64,000 bases of DNA, taken from Acidovorax sp. Leaf191 (GTDB taxonomy: Bacteria > Pseudomonadota > Gammaproteobacteria > Burkholderiales > Burkholderiaceae_C). The stretch spans positions 124,001-188,000 of the forward strand of contig NZ_LMPT01000022.1 of the NCBI RefSeq assembly GCF_001424425.1, in the 5' to 3' direction. The position numbers were made by a program, and so were the translations under genes. How positions within the stretch are numbered: the first letter of the stretch is position 1; every line of letters begins with the position of its first letter. The notes under the pieces were generated by a model, which was not told where the DNA came from, searched no databases, and saw only the letters and a list, made by a program, of their open reading frames with translations. Positions 43,662-52,028 of the stretch are shown piece by piece.

Positions 43662-44645
43662 TCAGGTTGACCTGGCGGCGGGTTCGGCGGATGCGGGCGA
43701 CGTCGCTCCGTCCGGCGCGCGGGGCGCCGCCGTGCTGCCGCGCTTGCTGATGAGCAGCACCCCCGCCAGCACCAGCGCAGCCCCCGCCATCTGCGGCCAG
43801 GACAGCGGCTCGTCCAGCAGCCAGCAACCGAAGAAGATCGTGAGGATGGGACCCAGCGTACCCACCAGCGCGGTTTGGGCTGCGCCGATGCGGCGGATGG
43901 CTGCGGATGTCATGAACACCGGCAGCACGGTGGAAAACACCGCCATGCCGAGCGCGTGCAGGTAGACCGGTGCCGGTTGCACCAGGGCGCCCATCGGTTG
44001 CGACACCATGAAGTGCAGCAGCGTCGCGCCGGTGGAGACCAGCATGGCCAGCGCGGTGAAGCGCCCCGCGCCCAGCCTGCGGATGGCGGGCTCGCTGCCG
44101 GCCTGGTAGAACGCGTACGACACCGCCGAGCCGAACACGAAGCCTGCGCCCAGGAACACGGCGCGGGTGTCGCCCGCGATCTGCAGGTCGTGCGCAAAGG
44201 CCAGGCCGATGCCGGCGTAGGACAGCAGCAGCGCCCCCATCTCGCGGCGGGATGCCCGCTTGCCCATGAAGAGCACACCGATCACGATGGTGAGCGTGGG
44301 GTAGGTGAACAGGATCAGCCGCTCCAGGCTGGCAGTGATGTACTGCAGGCCGATGAAGTCGAGGATGCTGGCGCCGTAGTAGCCCAGCAGCCCCAGCGCG
44401 ACGATGGCCAGCCAGTCGCGCCCGCTCAGGGGCGCGAGCTGCCGGCTGGCACGCCAGCCGACCCAGGCGAACACCGGGACGGAAAAGGCCATGCGCAGGC
44501 ACAGCAAGGTGACCGAATCCACGGGGACGGCCTGCGGCACGGCGTAGGCCAGCTTCACAAAGATGGCCTTGAACGAAAAGCCCAGTGCAGCCAGGATGGC
44601 GAGGGCAAGACCAAGGCGTTCGGCGGACCAGTTCTTCCAGGGCAT
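43662..44645 (-). CDS. EamA-family (DMT) transporter
   Basis: The 327-residue protein has ten transmembrane helices in two EamA repeats (first about 16-140, second about 160-300). Segments LGYYGASILDFIGLQYITASLERLI and ALVGTLGPILTIFFGCWLLDEPLSW are typical of drug/metabolite exporters. I chose the ATG at 44645. The LysR-type regulator is divergent from it across 176 bp and probably controls it. Substrate unknown. Confidence 0.9.
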   Translation of the reverse strand: MPWKNWSAERLGLALAILAALGFSFKAIFVKLAYAVPQAVPVDSVTLLCLRMAFSVPVFAWVGWRASRQLAPLSGRDWLAIVALGLLGYYGASILDFIGLQYITASLERLILFTYPTLTIVIGVLFMGKRASRREMGALLLSYAGIGLAFAHDLQIAGDTRAVFLGAGFVFGSAVSYAFYQAGSEPAIRRLGAGRFTALAMLVSTGATLLHFMVSQPMGALVQPAPVYLHALGMAVFSTVLPVFMTSAAIRRIGAAQTALVGTLGPILTIFFGCWLLDEPLSWPQMAGAALVLAGVLLISKRGSTAAPRAPDGATSPASAEPAARST

Positions 44646-44788
44646 GGGGGATTTGTGCGGCAAGGCAGTGCGTTCAGATCGTGTGAAATCTTCGAACGCT
44701 GTGTGTGCTTTGCATCGGCATGGAGTGATGAGGGGTTGCATGGTGCTCTGGCAAGCAGTCATGCACAATTGCCCATCCCACAACCCTG

Positions 44789-44807
44789 CGTTCGTTGCAG
44801 ACGAACG
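44789..44807. promoter_or_regulatory. LysR-type box (inverted repeat)
   Basis: A perfect 7-bp inverted repeat CGTTCGT-TGCAG-ACGAACG includes a T-N11-A core. It lies between the EamA gene and its LysR-type regulator, a usual place for the activation/autoregulation site. Confidence 0.6.
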
Positions 44808-44821
44808 ATGCCAGGCCGCCC

Positions 44822-45712
44822 TTGAACTACGACCTCACCGATCTGCGCCTCTTCGTTGCCATGGCCGAGGAGCGCAACCTCACACGCGGCGCCGCACGCG
44901 CCTATCTGGCGCCGTCGTCCGCCAGCCACCGGCTGCGGCGGCTGGAAGAGGCGCTGAACACCACGCTGTTCGAGCGCCAGACGCGCGGCCTGGCGCTCAC
45001 GCGCGCGGGCGAGGCGCTGCTGCGCAATGCGCGGCAGGTGCTGGCCAGCATCGAGCAGATGCACGCCAACCTGTCGCCCTTTGCCACCGGCATCCGTGGC
45101 CATGTGAGCCTGTGGGCCAACACGCACGCCACCCACACTTTTCTGCCGGATGACCTGGCGGGGTTCCTGAAGCGGCACCCGCAGGTCAGTGTGAGCCTGG
45201 AGGAGCGCACCAGCGCAGAGATCGTGGTCGCGGTGGCCGGTGGCGAGATCGAGGTGGGGGTGCTGGCCGACAGCGGCACGGGCGCGGGGGTGGAGCTGGC
45301 CCCCTACCGGCAGGACCGCCTGGTGCTCATCGTCCCCGCAGGCCACGCACTGGCTGCGCGCGCCGAGGTGGGGTTTGCCGAAGTGCTGGACCACGCGTTC
45401 GTCATGCTGCACGCCGGCTCGGCCATCCACACCTTCACCATGAATGCAGCGGCTGCCCTGGGCCGGCACCTGGATGTGCGCATTCAGGTGCGCAGCTTCG
45501 AGGCGGTGTGCCGCATGGTCGGGGCGGGCGTGGGCATTGGCCTGGTGCCGCGTGGTGCGGTGCCGGCGGCGGGCCTGAGCGAGCCGCCCGTGGTGGTCGA
45601 GATGGACGAGCCCTGGGCGCAGCGCGACCTGCAGATCTGCGTGCGCCGCGGTGTGGAGCTGTCGGGCTTTGCGCAGGCGCTGGTGGATGCGCTGCGCGCC
45701 GGGTCGCACTGA
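44822..45712 (+). CDS. LysR-family transcriptional regulator
   Basis: The 296-residue regulator has the winged HTH (YDLTDLRLFVAMAEERNLTRGAARAYLAPSSASHRLRRLEEAL read in pieces) and a LysR substrate-binding domain. I prefer the TTG at 44822 (MNYDLTDLRLF) because the TTG at 44795 lies inside the inverted repeat and lacks a ribosome-binding site. It is probably the regulator of the divergent EamA exporter; effector unknown. Confidence 0.88.
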   Translation: MNYDLTDLRLFVAMAEERNLTRGAARAYLAPSSASHRLRRLEEALNTTLFERQTRGLALTRAGEALLRNARQVLASIEQMHANLSPFATGIRGHVSLWANTHATHTFLPDDLAGFLKRHPQVSVSLEERTSAEIVVAVAGGEIEVGVLADSGTGAGVELAPYRQDRLVLIVPAGHALAARAEVGFAEVLDHAFVMLHAGSAIHTFTMNAAAALGRHLDVRIQVRSFEAVCRMVGAGVGIGLVPRGAVPAAGLSEPPVVVEMDEPWAQRDLQICVRRGVELSGFAQALVDALRAGSH

Positions 45713-45771
45713 TTCGGCGTGGCTCGGACGGCATCACACCGACAGAACCTGCTGCAGCGGGCGTTCAGCGT

Positions 45772-46197
45772 TCAGCGGTCCGCAGCTGCGGGTAGCTTGG
45801 CGATCACCTTGATCTCGAACTGAAAGCCATACAGCCACGTCACCCCGATGCCCGTGAGCGTGGGGTGCGGCGCGTTGCCCCAGTACTCTCCCACCACCTC
45901 CCACGCGGCCTCGAAATGGGTTTCCGGGTCCACCATGAACACCGTCACATCGATCACGTCGTCGAAGGTGCAGCCAGCGGCCTGCAGGATGGCATTCAGG
46001 TTCTCGAAGGCCCGCCGCACCTGGGCCTGGTAGTCGGGCTCGGGCGAGCCGTCGGGGCGGCTGCCGACCTGGCCGGAGACGAACAGAAAGCCGTTGGACC
46101 GGATGGCGGGCGAGTAGCGGTTCTTTTCGTAGAGCGCCTGGCGGCCGGGCGGAAAGACCACGTCGCGGGGAGACGTCGAGGGCATGGTCGAGGGCAT
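45772..46197 (-). CDS. RidA/YjgF-family protein, non-canonical
   Basis: The 141-residue protein has the RidA fold: FVSGQVGSRPDG, QVRRAFENLNAILQAAGCTFDDVIDVTVFM. The catalytic Arg region of true RidA (RVxVEV) is replaced by VTWLYGFQFEIKVIAKL, so it is a member of the Rid subfamilies lacking the Arg needed for imine hydrolysis. The start is ATG 46197 or 46185, both in frame within a repeated MPST. A LysR regulator is divergent. Confidence 0.85.
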   Translation of the reverse strand: MPSTMPSTSPRDVVFPPGRQALYEKNRYSPAIRSNGFLFVSGQVGSRPDGSPEPDYQAQVRRAFENLNAILQAAGCTFDDVIDVTVFMVDPETHFEAAWEVVGEYWGNAPHPTLTGIGVTWLYGFQFEIKVIAKLPAAADR

Positions 46198-46351
46198 GGG
46201 AATATTCCTTTTCGGTGGGCCGTGTCGGCCCGGGTTGTCGATGCCCTGCAATTTATCGGCGCGCCCGCCGGGGATAAACAGGCCAGCCTGTCCATCACTG
46301 TTTGTAAACTCCAAACAATCGTTGGCCAATCTTGGGCAAGACAGGAGCGCT

Positions 46352-47290
46352 ATGGACCGGTTCGATGCAATGCAGGCCTTCGTGCGGGTGGTCGAATCGG
46401 GCAGCTTCACCAAGGCGGCGGACACCCTGCACGTCAGCAAGACCACCGTCACGCAGCTGGTGCAGCAGCTGGAGGCGCGGCTGCGGGTGAAGCTGCTGCA
46501 CCGCACCACGCGCAGGGTGCAGGTCACCGCCGATGGCGCTGCGTACTACGAGCGCGCGGTGCGGCTGCTGGCCGACCTGGACGATGCGGAAACCAGCCTG
46601 TCGAGCGCATCGGCCGCGCCCCGGGGACGGCTGCGGGTGGATGTGCCCAGCCCGCTGGCCCGGCTGATCCTGGTGCCGGCCCTGCCGCAGTTCCATGCGC
46701 AGTACCCCGACATCCAGCTCGACATGGGCGTGAGCGACCGCATGGTCGACCTCATCGGCGACAACGTGGATTGCGTGGTGCGCGGGGGCGAGATCCAGGA
46801 CCAGTCGCTCATCGCGCGGCGGGTGGGCGATTTGCAGCTGGGCGTGTACGCGGCCCCTGCGTACCTGGAGCGCGCCGGGATGCCAGCGCACCCGAAGGAC
46901 CTGGAGGACACGCACCACCGCGTGGTGGGATTCCTGTGGTCGCGCTCGGGCAAGACCTTTCCTTATGCGATGCGGCGCGGCGCAGAGGACGTGCAGGTGC
47001 AGGGCCGCTATGTGCTGGCGGTGGACGACGGCAATGCCTACCAGGCCGCGGGGCTGGCGGGCATGGGCATCCTGTGGTTGCCGCATTACATCGCCCAGCC
47101 GCACCTGGGCACTGGCGAGCTGGTGCCTTTGTTCCAGGACTGGGCGCTGGACACCATGCCGCTGTACGTGGCCTACCCACCCAACCGCCACGTGAGCGCC
47201 AAGGCGCGGGTGTTCATCGACTGGGTGGCGGCCCTGATGGCGCAGCATGCCCCGCTGGTGGGGCCGGGCGGCGGCTTGCCCCGGCCCTGA
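46352..47290 (+). CDS. LysR-family transcriptional regulator
   Basis: The 312-residue protein begins MDRFDAMQAFVRVVESGSFTKAADTLHVSKTTV in pieces, the typical LysR HTH, with an effector domain (RGRLRVDVPSPLARLILVPALPQF). An AGGAG ribosome-binding site sits 7 bp before ATG 46352. It is divergent from the RidA-like gene, which it may regulate. It converges with the DeoR-type gene downstream. Confidence 0.92.
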   Translation: MDRFDAMQAFVRVVESGSFTKAADTLHVSKTTVTQLVQQLEARLRVKLLHRTTRRVQVTADGAAYYERAVRLLADLDDAETSLSSASAAPRGRLRVDVPSPLARLILVPALPQFHAQYPDIQLDMGVSDRMVDLIGDNVDCVVRGGEIQDQSLIARRVGDLQLGVYAAPAYLERAGMPAHPKDLEDTHHRVVGFLWSRSGKTFPYAMRRGAEDVQVQGRYVLAVDDGNAYQAAGLAGMGILWLPHYIAQPHLGTGELVPLFQDWALDTMPLYVAYPPNRHVSAKARVFIDWVAALMAQHAPLVGPGGGLPRP

Positions 47291-47335
47291 GGCAGCGCCT
47301 GCGGGTCTGCACCGGCCCCCCAGGTCCACCCAGGA

Positions 47336-48097
47336 TCAGGCGGGTGCCAGGGTCACGGGCGCTCCGGCCGCCTTCAGCGCATTGCGCACGCGTGCGGGCG
47401 TGTCGGCAGGCACCACCAGGCCTGCCAGGGCCTTGAGCGGCGCCACCGTGAAGGCCGATGCGGCCCCCAGCTTGTCGGCAGAGGCCAGCACCACCGTCTC
47501 GGCCGCGCGCTGGAGCAGGGCGCGTTTGACGGCGGCCTCCTCGAAGTCGCCCGTGGTCAGGCCCGCGTCCGCATGCACCCCGGTCACGCCCATCAGGTAC
47601 AGGTCCGCGCGCAGCTGGGCCGCAGCTTCGACCACGCTGGCGCCCACGTTCACCATCGAGTGGCGGAACAGGCGGCCCCCCAGCACCAGCACCTCCACCT
47701 CCGTATGCCCCGCCAGCGCGACGGCCACGGCCGGGCTGTGCGTGACGATGGTGGCGCGCAGTTGCAGCGGCAGGTGCTGCACCACCTGCAGCGACGTGGT
47801 GCCGCCGTCCAGGATCACCACCTGCCCGGGCTGCACCAGCGCCGCCCCGGCGCGGCCCAGGGCGCGCTTGTCTTCGGGAGCCAGTTGCTCGCGCACCTGC
47901 AGGCTGCCCACGGCGGCGGAGGCGGGCAGGGCGCCGCCGTGCACGCGCTGCAGCAGACCGTCGGCCGCCAGCTCGCGCAGGTCGCGGCGCACCGTGTCTT
48001 CGGAGATGCCGAGTTCTTCGCTCAGGGCTTTGGCCACGACCTGGCCGTGCTGCCGAAGGCGTTCCAGGATAAGTTGCTTGCGGTGGGTGGTCAACAT
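47336..48097 (-). CDS. DeoR-family transcriptional regulator
   Basis: The 253-residue regulator has the N-terminal DeoR HTH (MLTTHRKQLILERLRQHGQ, then LGISEDTVRRDLRELAADG) and the sugar-phosphate sensor domain with ILDGGTTSLQVVQ and TGVHADAGLTTGDFEEA. I chose ATG 48097 over a 25-codon upstream extension that overlaps a palindrome. Regulators of this family respond to phosphorylated sugars; the target here is unclear since the neighbour is a NUDIX hydrolase. Confidence 0.9.
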   Translation of the reverse strand: MLTTHRKQLILERLRQHGQVVAKALSEELGISEDTVRRDLRELAADGLLQRVHGGALPASAAVGSLQVREQLAPEDKRALGRAGAALVQPGQVVILDGGTTSLQVVQHLPLQLRATIVTHSPAVAVALAGHTEVEVLVLGGRLFRHSMVNVGASVVEAAAQLRADLYLMGVTGVHADAGLTTGDFEEAAVKRALLQRAAETVVLASADKLGAASAFTVAPLKALAGLVVPADTPARVRNALKAAGAPVTLAPA

Positions 48098-48156
48098 GGG
48101 AGTAACGTGGCGTGGGCAAACGGTACGGTACCCGGGTTGCGTGAATTCGCGTGTTT

Positions 48157-48172
48157 GTGCATGATATTGCAC
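48157..48172. promoter_or_regulatory. Palindromic operator candidate between DeoR-type and NUDIX genes
   Basis: GTGCA-TGATAT-TGCAC is a perfect dyad in the divergent spacer, with partial symmetry extending outward (CGTG/CACG at about 48150 and 48180). It is a likely site for the adjacent DeoR-type regulator. Confidence 0.5.
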
Positions 48173-48267
48173 GAATCACGATGGTGCAAAACCATGTCCA
48201 CCTCCATTGACCACGACCTCCCGCTGCACCAGCGCACCCCCGCCGTGCCGGCCGAAGGGCCAAGCCT

Positions 48268-48888
48268 GTGAGCCGCCCCTTGCCCGCGCCTGTGCCGGCC
48301 AGCACCGATCAGGTCAAGCTGCTGGCGGTGGATGTGCTTTCCGACCACTGGTACACGCTGCGCAAGGTCACCTTCGACCTGCGCCGCCGCGACGGCCAGT
48401 GGCAGACCTTGAGCCGCGAAGCGTATGACCGGGGCAACGGCGCGGCGCTGCTGCTGTTCGACCCGCGCCGGCGGATGGTGGTGCTGACGCGCCAGTTCCG
48501 CCTGCCGGCGTTTCTGAACGGCAGCGCGGACGGCATGTTGGTCGAGACCTGCGCGGGGCTGCTCGACGGCGACGACCCTGAAACCTGCATCCGCCGCGAG
48601 GCAGAGGAAGAAACCGGCTACCGCGTGCGCCAGCCGCGCAAGGTGTTCGAGGCGTACATGAGCCCGGGCTCCGTCACTGAAAAGCTCCACTTCTTCGTGG
48701 CCGAATACGAGCCAGCGGACCGCATCCGCAGCGGGGGCGGGTTGGCCGACGAAGGGGAGGACATCGAGGTCATCGAGATGCCGCTGGCCCAAGCCCTGGC
48801 GGGCATCGGCAGCGGCGCCATCGAGGACGGCAAGACGGTGATGCTGTTGCAGCATGTGGCGTTGATGCTGCAGGGCGCGGCGGGGTAG
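48268..48888 (+). CDS. NUDIX hydrolase (NudK/ADP-sugar-type)
   Basis: The 206-residue protein has a complete NUDIX box, from Gly in CAGLLDGDD through REAEEETGY, and upstream VVLTRQFRLPAF as in NudK/ADP-ribose pyrophosphatase-type enzymes. Such enzymes hydrolyse nucleoside diphosphate sugars. The start is a GTG at 48268. It is divergent from the DeoR regulator. Confidence 0.88.
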   Translation: MSRPLPAPVPASTDQVKLLAVDVLSDHWYTLRKVTFDLRRRDGQWQTLSREAYDRGNGAALLLFDPRRRMVVLTRQFRLPAFLNGSADGMLVETCAGLLDGDDPETCIRREAEEETGYRVRQPRKVFEAYMSPGSVTEKLHFFVAEYEPADRIRSGGGLADEGEDIEVIEMPLAQALAGIGSGAIEDGKTVMLLQHVALMLQGAAG

Positions 48889-48999
48889 GGCCGCGCAAGG
48901 GAATCAGGTGCGGAGACTCGCGGTGGGGTCGCGGTGGGGTCGCCGTGCTCCGCTTTCAGGGCACCGCCCACCCATCGCGGCCCACAGCCCCGCCGAGGG

Positions 49000-49251
49000 T
49001 CAGGCCTTCTTCTTGATCAGCCCGTAGATCACCAGCAGCACGATGGCGCCGATGATCGATGCGATCCAGCCCACGGGCGCTTCGGGTGCGTACCAGCCCA
49101 TCGCCACGCCCACATAGCGCGCGACAAACGCACCTGCGATGCCCAGCAACGTGGTCATGATCAAGCCCAGCTTGTCGTCGCCCGGCTTCAGGGCCCGCGC
49201 GATCAGTCCCACGATGAAGCCGACGATGATGGTTCCGATGATGGAAAACAT
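49000..49251 (-). CDS. GlsB/YeaQ/YmgE-family stress response membrane protein
   Basis: The 83-residue protein has three hydrophobic helices with the Gly-rich pattern of transglycosylase-associated proteins: MFSIIGTIIVGFIVGLIARA, LGLIMTTLLGIAGAFVARYVG and IIGAIVLLVIYGLIKKK. I chose ATG 49251. The gene is isolated. Members are stress-induced, but the biochemical role is unknown. Confidence 0.92.
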   Translation of the reverse strand: MFSIIGTIIVGFIVGLIARALKPGDDKLGLIMTTLLGIAGAFVARYVGVAMGWYAPEAPVGWIASIIGAIVLLVIYGLIKKKA

Positions 49252-49496
49252 GAGGTTCCTTGGTTGAAGTCTTTGGCTGAAGTTGAGGCCGTGGCCATGC
49301 CCTGGCAGCGAATGTAATGGCATTGCCTGTCAGGCCTTGAAGGGGCGATCGATAGCTCATTGGTCTGCGCTTTCGTCACGGCCGCACATCTTTGCACTGG
49401 TCGATGAAAGTGGCTGTAGGTGGATGCTGAATCGCGAGTGAAGGCAAACCGCCGAGTGCACGCCTGTACCACCGCCCCGCGCGCGATAATCCGGTG

Positions 49497-49555
49497 CTAT
49501 TGATTCCGTAGCTGCCCGCGCTCATCCATCCAGCGGTAGCGGCTGTTTTTTATCA
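49497..49555 (+). repeat. Dispersed intergenic repeat, copy D
   Basis: GCTATTGATTCCGTAGCTGC, then CATCCAGCGGTAGCGGCTGT and a T run. It lies in the 336-bp spacer 49252-49587, which otherwise shows no gene. Confidence 0.65.
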
Positions 49556-49587
49556 TCTCCCCGGTTGTTCTTCACCTCAACGCTCCC

Positions 49588-50574
49588 ATGCAAGCCCTGC
49601 TCGACGCCATTGCCTCCATGCCCCTGCCGACCGAAGCCGGACGCGTCTTTCATGGCCGCGGGGGTCTGCACCCCGGCTGCGAACAATGGGCGCTGGATGC
49701 CTACCCGCCGGTCTTCGTGCTGACCAGCTTTGCGCCCGCGACGGAAGAAGAGCTGGCTGCCATCGGCGCGGCCCTGCAGGCACGCTGGGCGCAGATCGCC
49801 CTGGCTGGCGAGCCGCTCAACTGGGTATTCCAGCACCGGGGCGAGTCGCTGCGCATCGAGGGCCGCAGCGAGACCCGCCTGATGGCCGGCGCCGTGCCCG
49901 ACCCGCACACGGTGACCGAAGCCGGCGCTCGTTACCGCGTGCACGTGCTGCGCGGGCAGAACCACGGCCTGTTCCTCGACATGGCCGCAGGCCGCCGGTG
50001 GGTGCGCGACTACGCAGCCGCCCGCAGCGCCGACCGCTACGGGCTCAAGGTGCTCAACCTGTTTGCGTACACCTGCGCGTTTTCGGTGGTGGCGCTGCAG
50101 GCGGGCGCCCGGCAGGTGGTCAATGTGGACATGAGCCACGGCGCCATCGGCATCGGGCAGCAGAACCACCAGCTCAACGGCATCACCACCGGCGCCGCGT
50201 TTTTGCCGCACGACATCTTCAGCAGCTGGGGCAAGATCACGCGCGGTGGGCCCTATGGCCTGGTCATCGTGGACCCGCCCAGTTACCAGAAGGGCAGCTT
50301 CGTGGCCACCAAGGACTATGCGCGCCTGATGCGCCGCCTGCCCGATCTGCTGGCGCCGGGCGGCCACGCGCTGCTGTGCCTGAATGCGCCGGAGCTGGGC
50401 GCCGCTTTTCTGCAGGACCAGATGCGCGAGTTGGCGCCGGAGCTCGCCTTCGTGGAGCGCGTGGCCAACCCGGCCGTGTTCGCCGACGCCGATGCAGATC
50501 GGTCGCTCAAGGTGCTGGTGTACCGCGCGCCTGACCTGATGGCCCCGGACCCCGCCAGCGCTACGGCGACGTAA
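49588..50574 (+). CDS. Class I SAM-dependent rRNA-type methyltransferase (RlmI/RlmK-like)
   Basis: The 328-residue protein has the SAM-binding motif VLNLFAYTCAFSVVALQAGA, acidic motif VVNVDMS and catalytic-loop IVDPPSYQKGSF, typical of SAM_MT RlmI-like methyltransferases. It lacks an obvious PUA domain. The target is probably rRNA cytosine or guanine by family analogy. Its end overlaps the convergent DUF2798 gene by 14 bp. Confidence 0.85.
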   Translation: MQALLDAIASMPLPTEAGRVFHGRGGLHPGCEQWALDAYPPVFVLTSFAPATEEELAAIGAALQARWAQIALAGEPLNWVFQHRGESLRIEGRSETRLMAGAVPDPHTVTEAGARYRVHVLRGQNHGLFLDMAAGRRWVRDYAAARSADRYGLKVLNLFAYTCAFSVVALQAGARQVVNVDMSHGAIGIGQQNHQLNGITTGAAFLPHDIFSSWGKITRGGPYGLVIVDPPSYQKGSFVATKDYARLMRRLPDLLAPGGHALLCLNAPELGAAFLQDQMRELAPELAFVERVANPAVFADADADRSLKVLVYRAPDLMAPDPASATAT

Positions 50575-50785
50575 GCCGCGCCACCCAGCGCCGCGCCAGC
50601 GGGGCCGCCACCAGCACGCAAGGGAACGCAAAAGCCCAGGCCGTGAGCCAGGCCCCAGCCCACACGCCGACGAATTCGGCCGACCAGCCGCGCGCGTGCA
50701 GCGTGGAGATGCCCGACACCAGCAGCGACATCAGGCCCGACAGGATGAAGCCGAACAGCACCGGCGCAAAGCGCTGCGGAATCAT
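50561..50785 (-). CDS. DUF2798 membrane protein
   Basis: This 74-residue protein has two transmembrane helices: MIPQRFAPVLFGFILSGLMS (start of the DUF2798 pattern) and GVWAGAWLTAWAFAFPCVLV. It is the last gene of the MerR-linked minus-strand group and its 3' end overlaps the methyltransferase gene. Confidence 0.88.
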   Translation of the reverse strand: MIPQRFAPVLFGFILSGLMSLLVSGISTLHARGWSAEFVGVWAGAWLTAWAFAFPCVLVAAPLARRWVARLTSP

Positions 50786-50817
50786 GCTGCGGCCTCGGCT
50801 GGGTCAGCCACCATGCC

Positions 50818-51399
50818 CTACACGGTGTGTGGCGCAAAGCCGTGCACCTTGCGCGCAAAGTTCTGCCCGAACAGGTGGGCCGTCCTGATGTCGCCGGGCG
50901 CAAACGCATCGGGTGCAGACGCATGCCCCGCCTGCGCCATCAGGCCCGACCACGAACCCAGGCGGTTGGCCGCCTCGTCATAGGGCGTGCCGCTGTGCTG
51001 CTCGGGCAGGATGGGGTTGCCCACCCAGACCATCCCGTGCTGCATGGAGAACACGAACATCGACTGCAGCGTGGACTGCTTGTCGCCCGCAGGCAGCGAC
51101 GACACGGTGAAACCCGCCGCCAGCCGCCCTTGCAGTTGCTGTCGGCGCCACAGGCCGCCGGTCGCGTCCATGAAGGTCTTGAACACGCCCGACACCCCGC
51201 CCAGGTAGGTGGGCGACCCCCACACCAGGCCGTCGAATTCTTGCAGCACATCAGGCGCCGGGGTCAGGCTGGCGGCTTCGATCAATTGCACCTGTGTGCC
51301 GCCCACGTTGCGCGCGCCGTGCGCGACGTGCTGGGCGATGTGCTCGGTGTGGCCGTGGGCGCTGTGGAACACCACCGCGATCTTCTTGCTTGTCGTCAT
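50818..51399 (-). CDS. Flavodoxin/NAD(P)H:quinone oxidoreductase (WrbA/NQO-like)
   Basis: The 193-residue flavoprotein has an FMN phosphate loop VVFHSAHGHTEHIAQ, the GSPTYLGGVSGVFKTFMD FMN-contact loop and FTVSSLPAGDKQSTLQSMF. This fits NAD(P)H-dependent oxidoreductases of the flavodoxin fold. The neighbouring MerR-type promoter points to induction by a redox-active or toxic compound. Confidence 0.9.
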   Translation of the reverse strand: MTTSKKIAVVFHSAHGHTEHIAQHVAHGARNVGGTQVQLIEAASLTPAPDVLQEFDGLVWGSPTYLGGVSGVFKTFMDATGGLWRRQQLQGRLAAGFTVSSLPAGDKQSTLQSMFVFSMQHGMVWVGNPILPEQHSGTPYDEAANRLGSWSGLMAQAGHASAPDAFAPGDIRTAHLFGQNFARKVHGFAPHTV

Positions 51400-51440
51400 G
51401 TCAAAAGCTCCATTCAAAAACAGGGATAGGCGAAAAAGGG

Positions 51441-51941
51441 TCAGGCCGCAACGCAGCGGCTCCACGCCCAGGCGGCGAGGTACAGGCCCAGGCCGAACAC
51501 CGCGTGGTTGGCCAGGCTGCGCAGCCGGTTGCGCCACGGCGTGGCGGTGCGGGACGCCGCGATGCCGCTGCCCATGGCGGGCTGCATCACGAACCAGGGC
51601 GCCACCACGGTGGCAATGCCGATGGCCAGCGCCGGCAGCGGCGTGGGCTCTGCAGCCCAGCCGCGGCCATTCACCAGCACCGCCAGGGCCGCAAATCCGA
51701 TGCCGACGGCGTAGTGCACGGTCCAGCCCGCCACGCGCTCGCCACGCACCGGCGTGGACTGGGCGATGGCGGTGTGAAACCACCGTCCCCGCAGCAGATG
51801 CCCCGCCCAGCGCCCGATGAGCGCAAACGGCTGCGTGGGCACGCCCAGCCGCCGCAGCGCAGTCAGCCACACGTCCATCACCGCCGTGGCGCCGACGCCG
51901 ATCCACAGCACGCGCAGCGCCTCGTGGGTCCATTCATTCAT
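51441..51941 (-). CDS. DUF2938 membrane protein
   Basis: The 166-residue protein has about four transmembrane helices; it opens MNEWTHEALRVLWIGVGATA and includes VDVWLTALRRLG-like VMDVWLTALRRLGVP and FVMQPAMGSGIAASRT, the DUF2938 pattern. It is the first gene after the MerR-type promoter and precedes the flavodoxin gene. Function unknown. Confidence 0.88.
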   Translation of the reverse strand: MNEWTHEALRVLWIGVGATAVMDVWLTALRRLGVPTQPFALIGRWAGHLLRGRWFHTAIAQSTPVRGERVAGWTVHYAVGIGFAALAVLVNGRGWAAEPTPLPALAIGIATVVAPWFVMQPAMGSGIAASRTATPWRNRLRSLANHAVFGLGLYLAAWAWSRCVAA

Positions 51942-51987
51942 AGGTTCCTCGTTTCTTTCACAGTTGACTGAGCACCGGTGTCTGGGT

Positions 51988-52018
51988 ACTGTACGAATTC
52001 AAGTCAACTTGAAGTCAA
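51988..52018 (-). promoter_or_regulatory. MerR-type promoter with 19-bp spacer and operator dyad
   Basis: On the minus strand TTGACT (52018-52013) and TACAGT (51993-51988) are separated by exactly 19 bp, and the spacer holds the dyad TTCAAGT-CA-ACTTGAA (51998-52013). This is the overlong-spacer architecture that MerR regulators activate by distortion. It drives the DUF2938-flavodoxin-DUF2798 genes. Confidence 0.8.
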
Positions 52019-52028
52019 GGGGTTTTTT

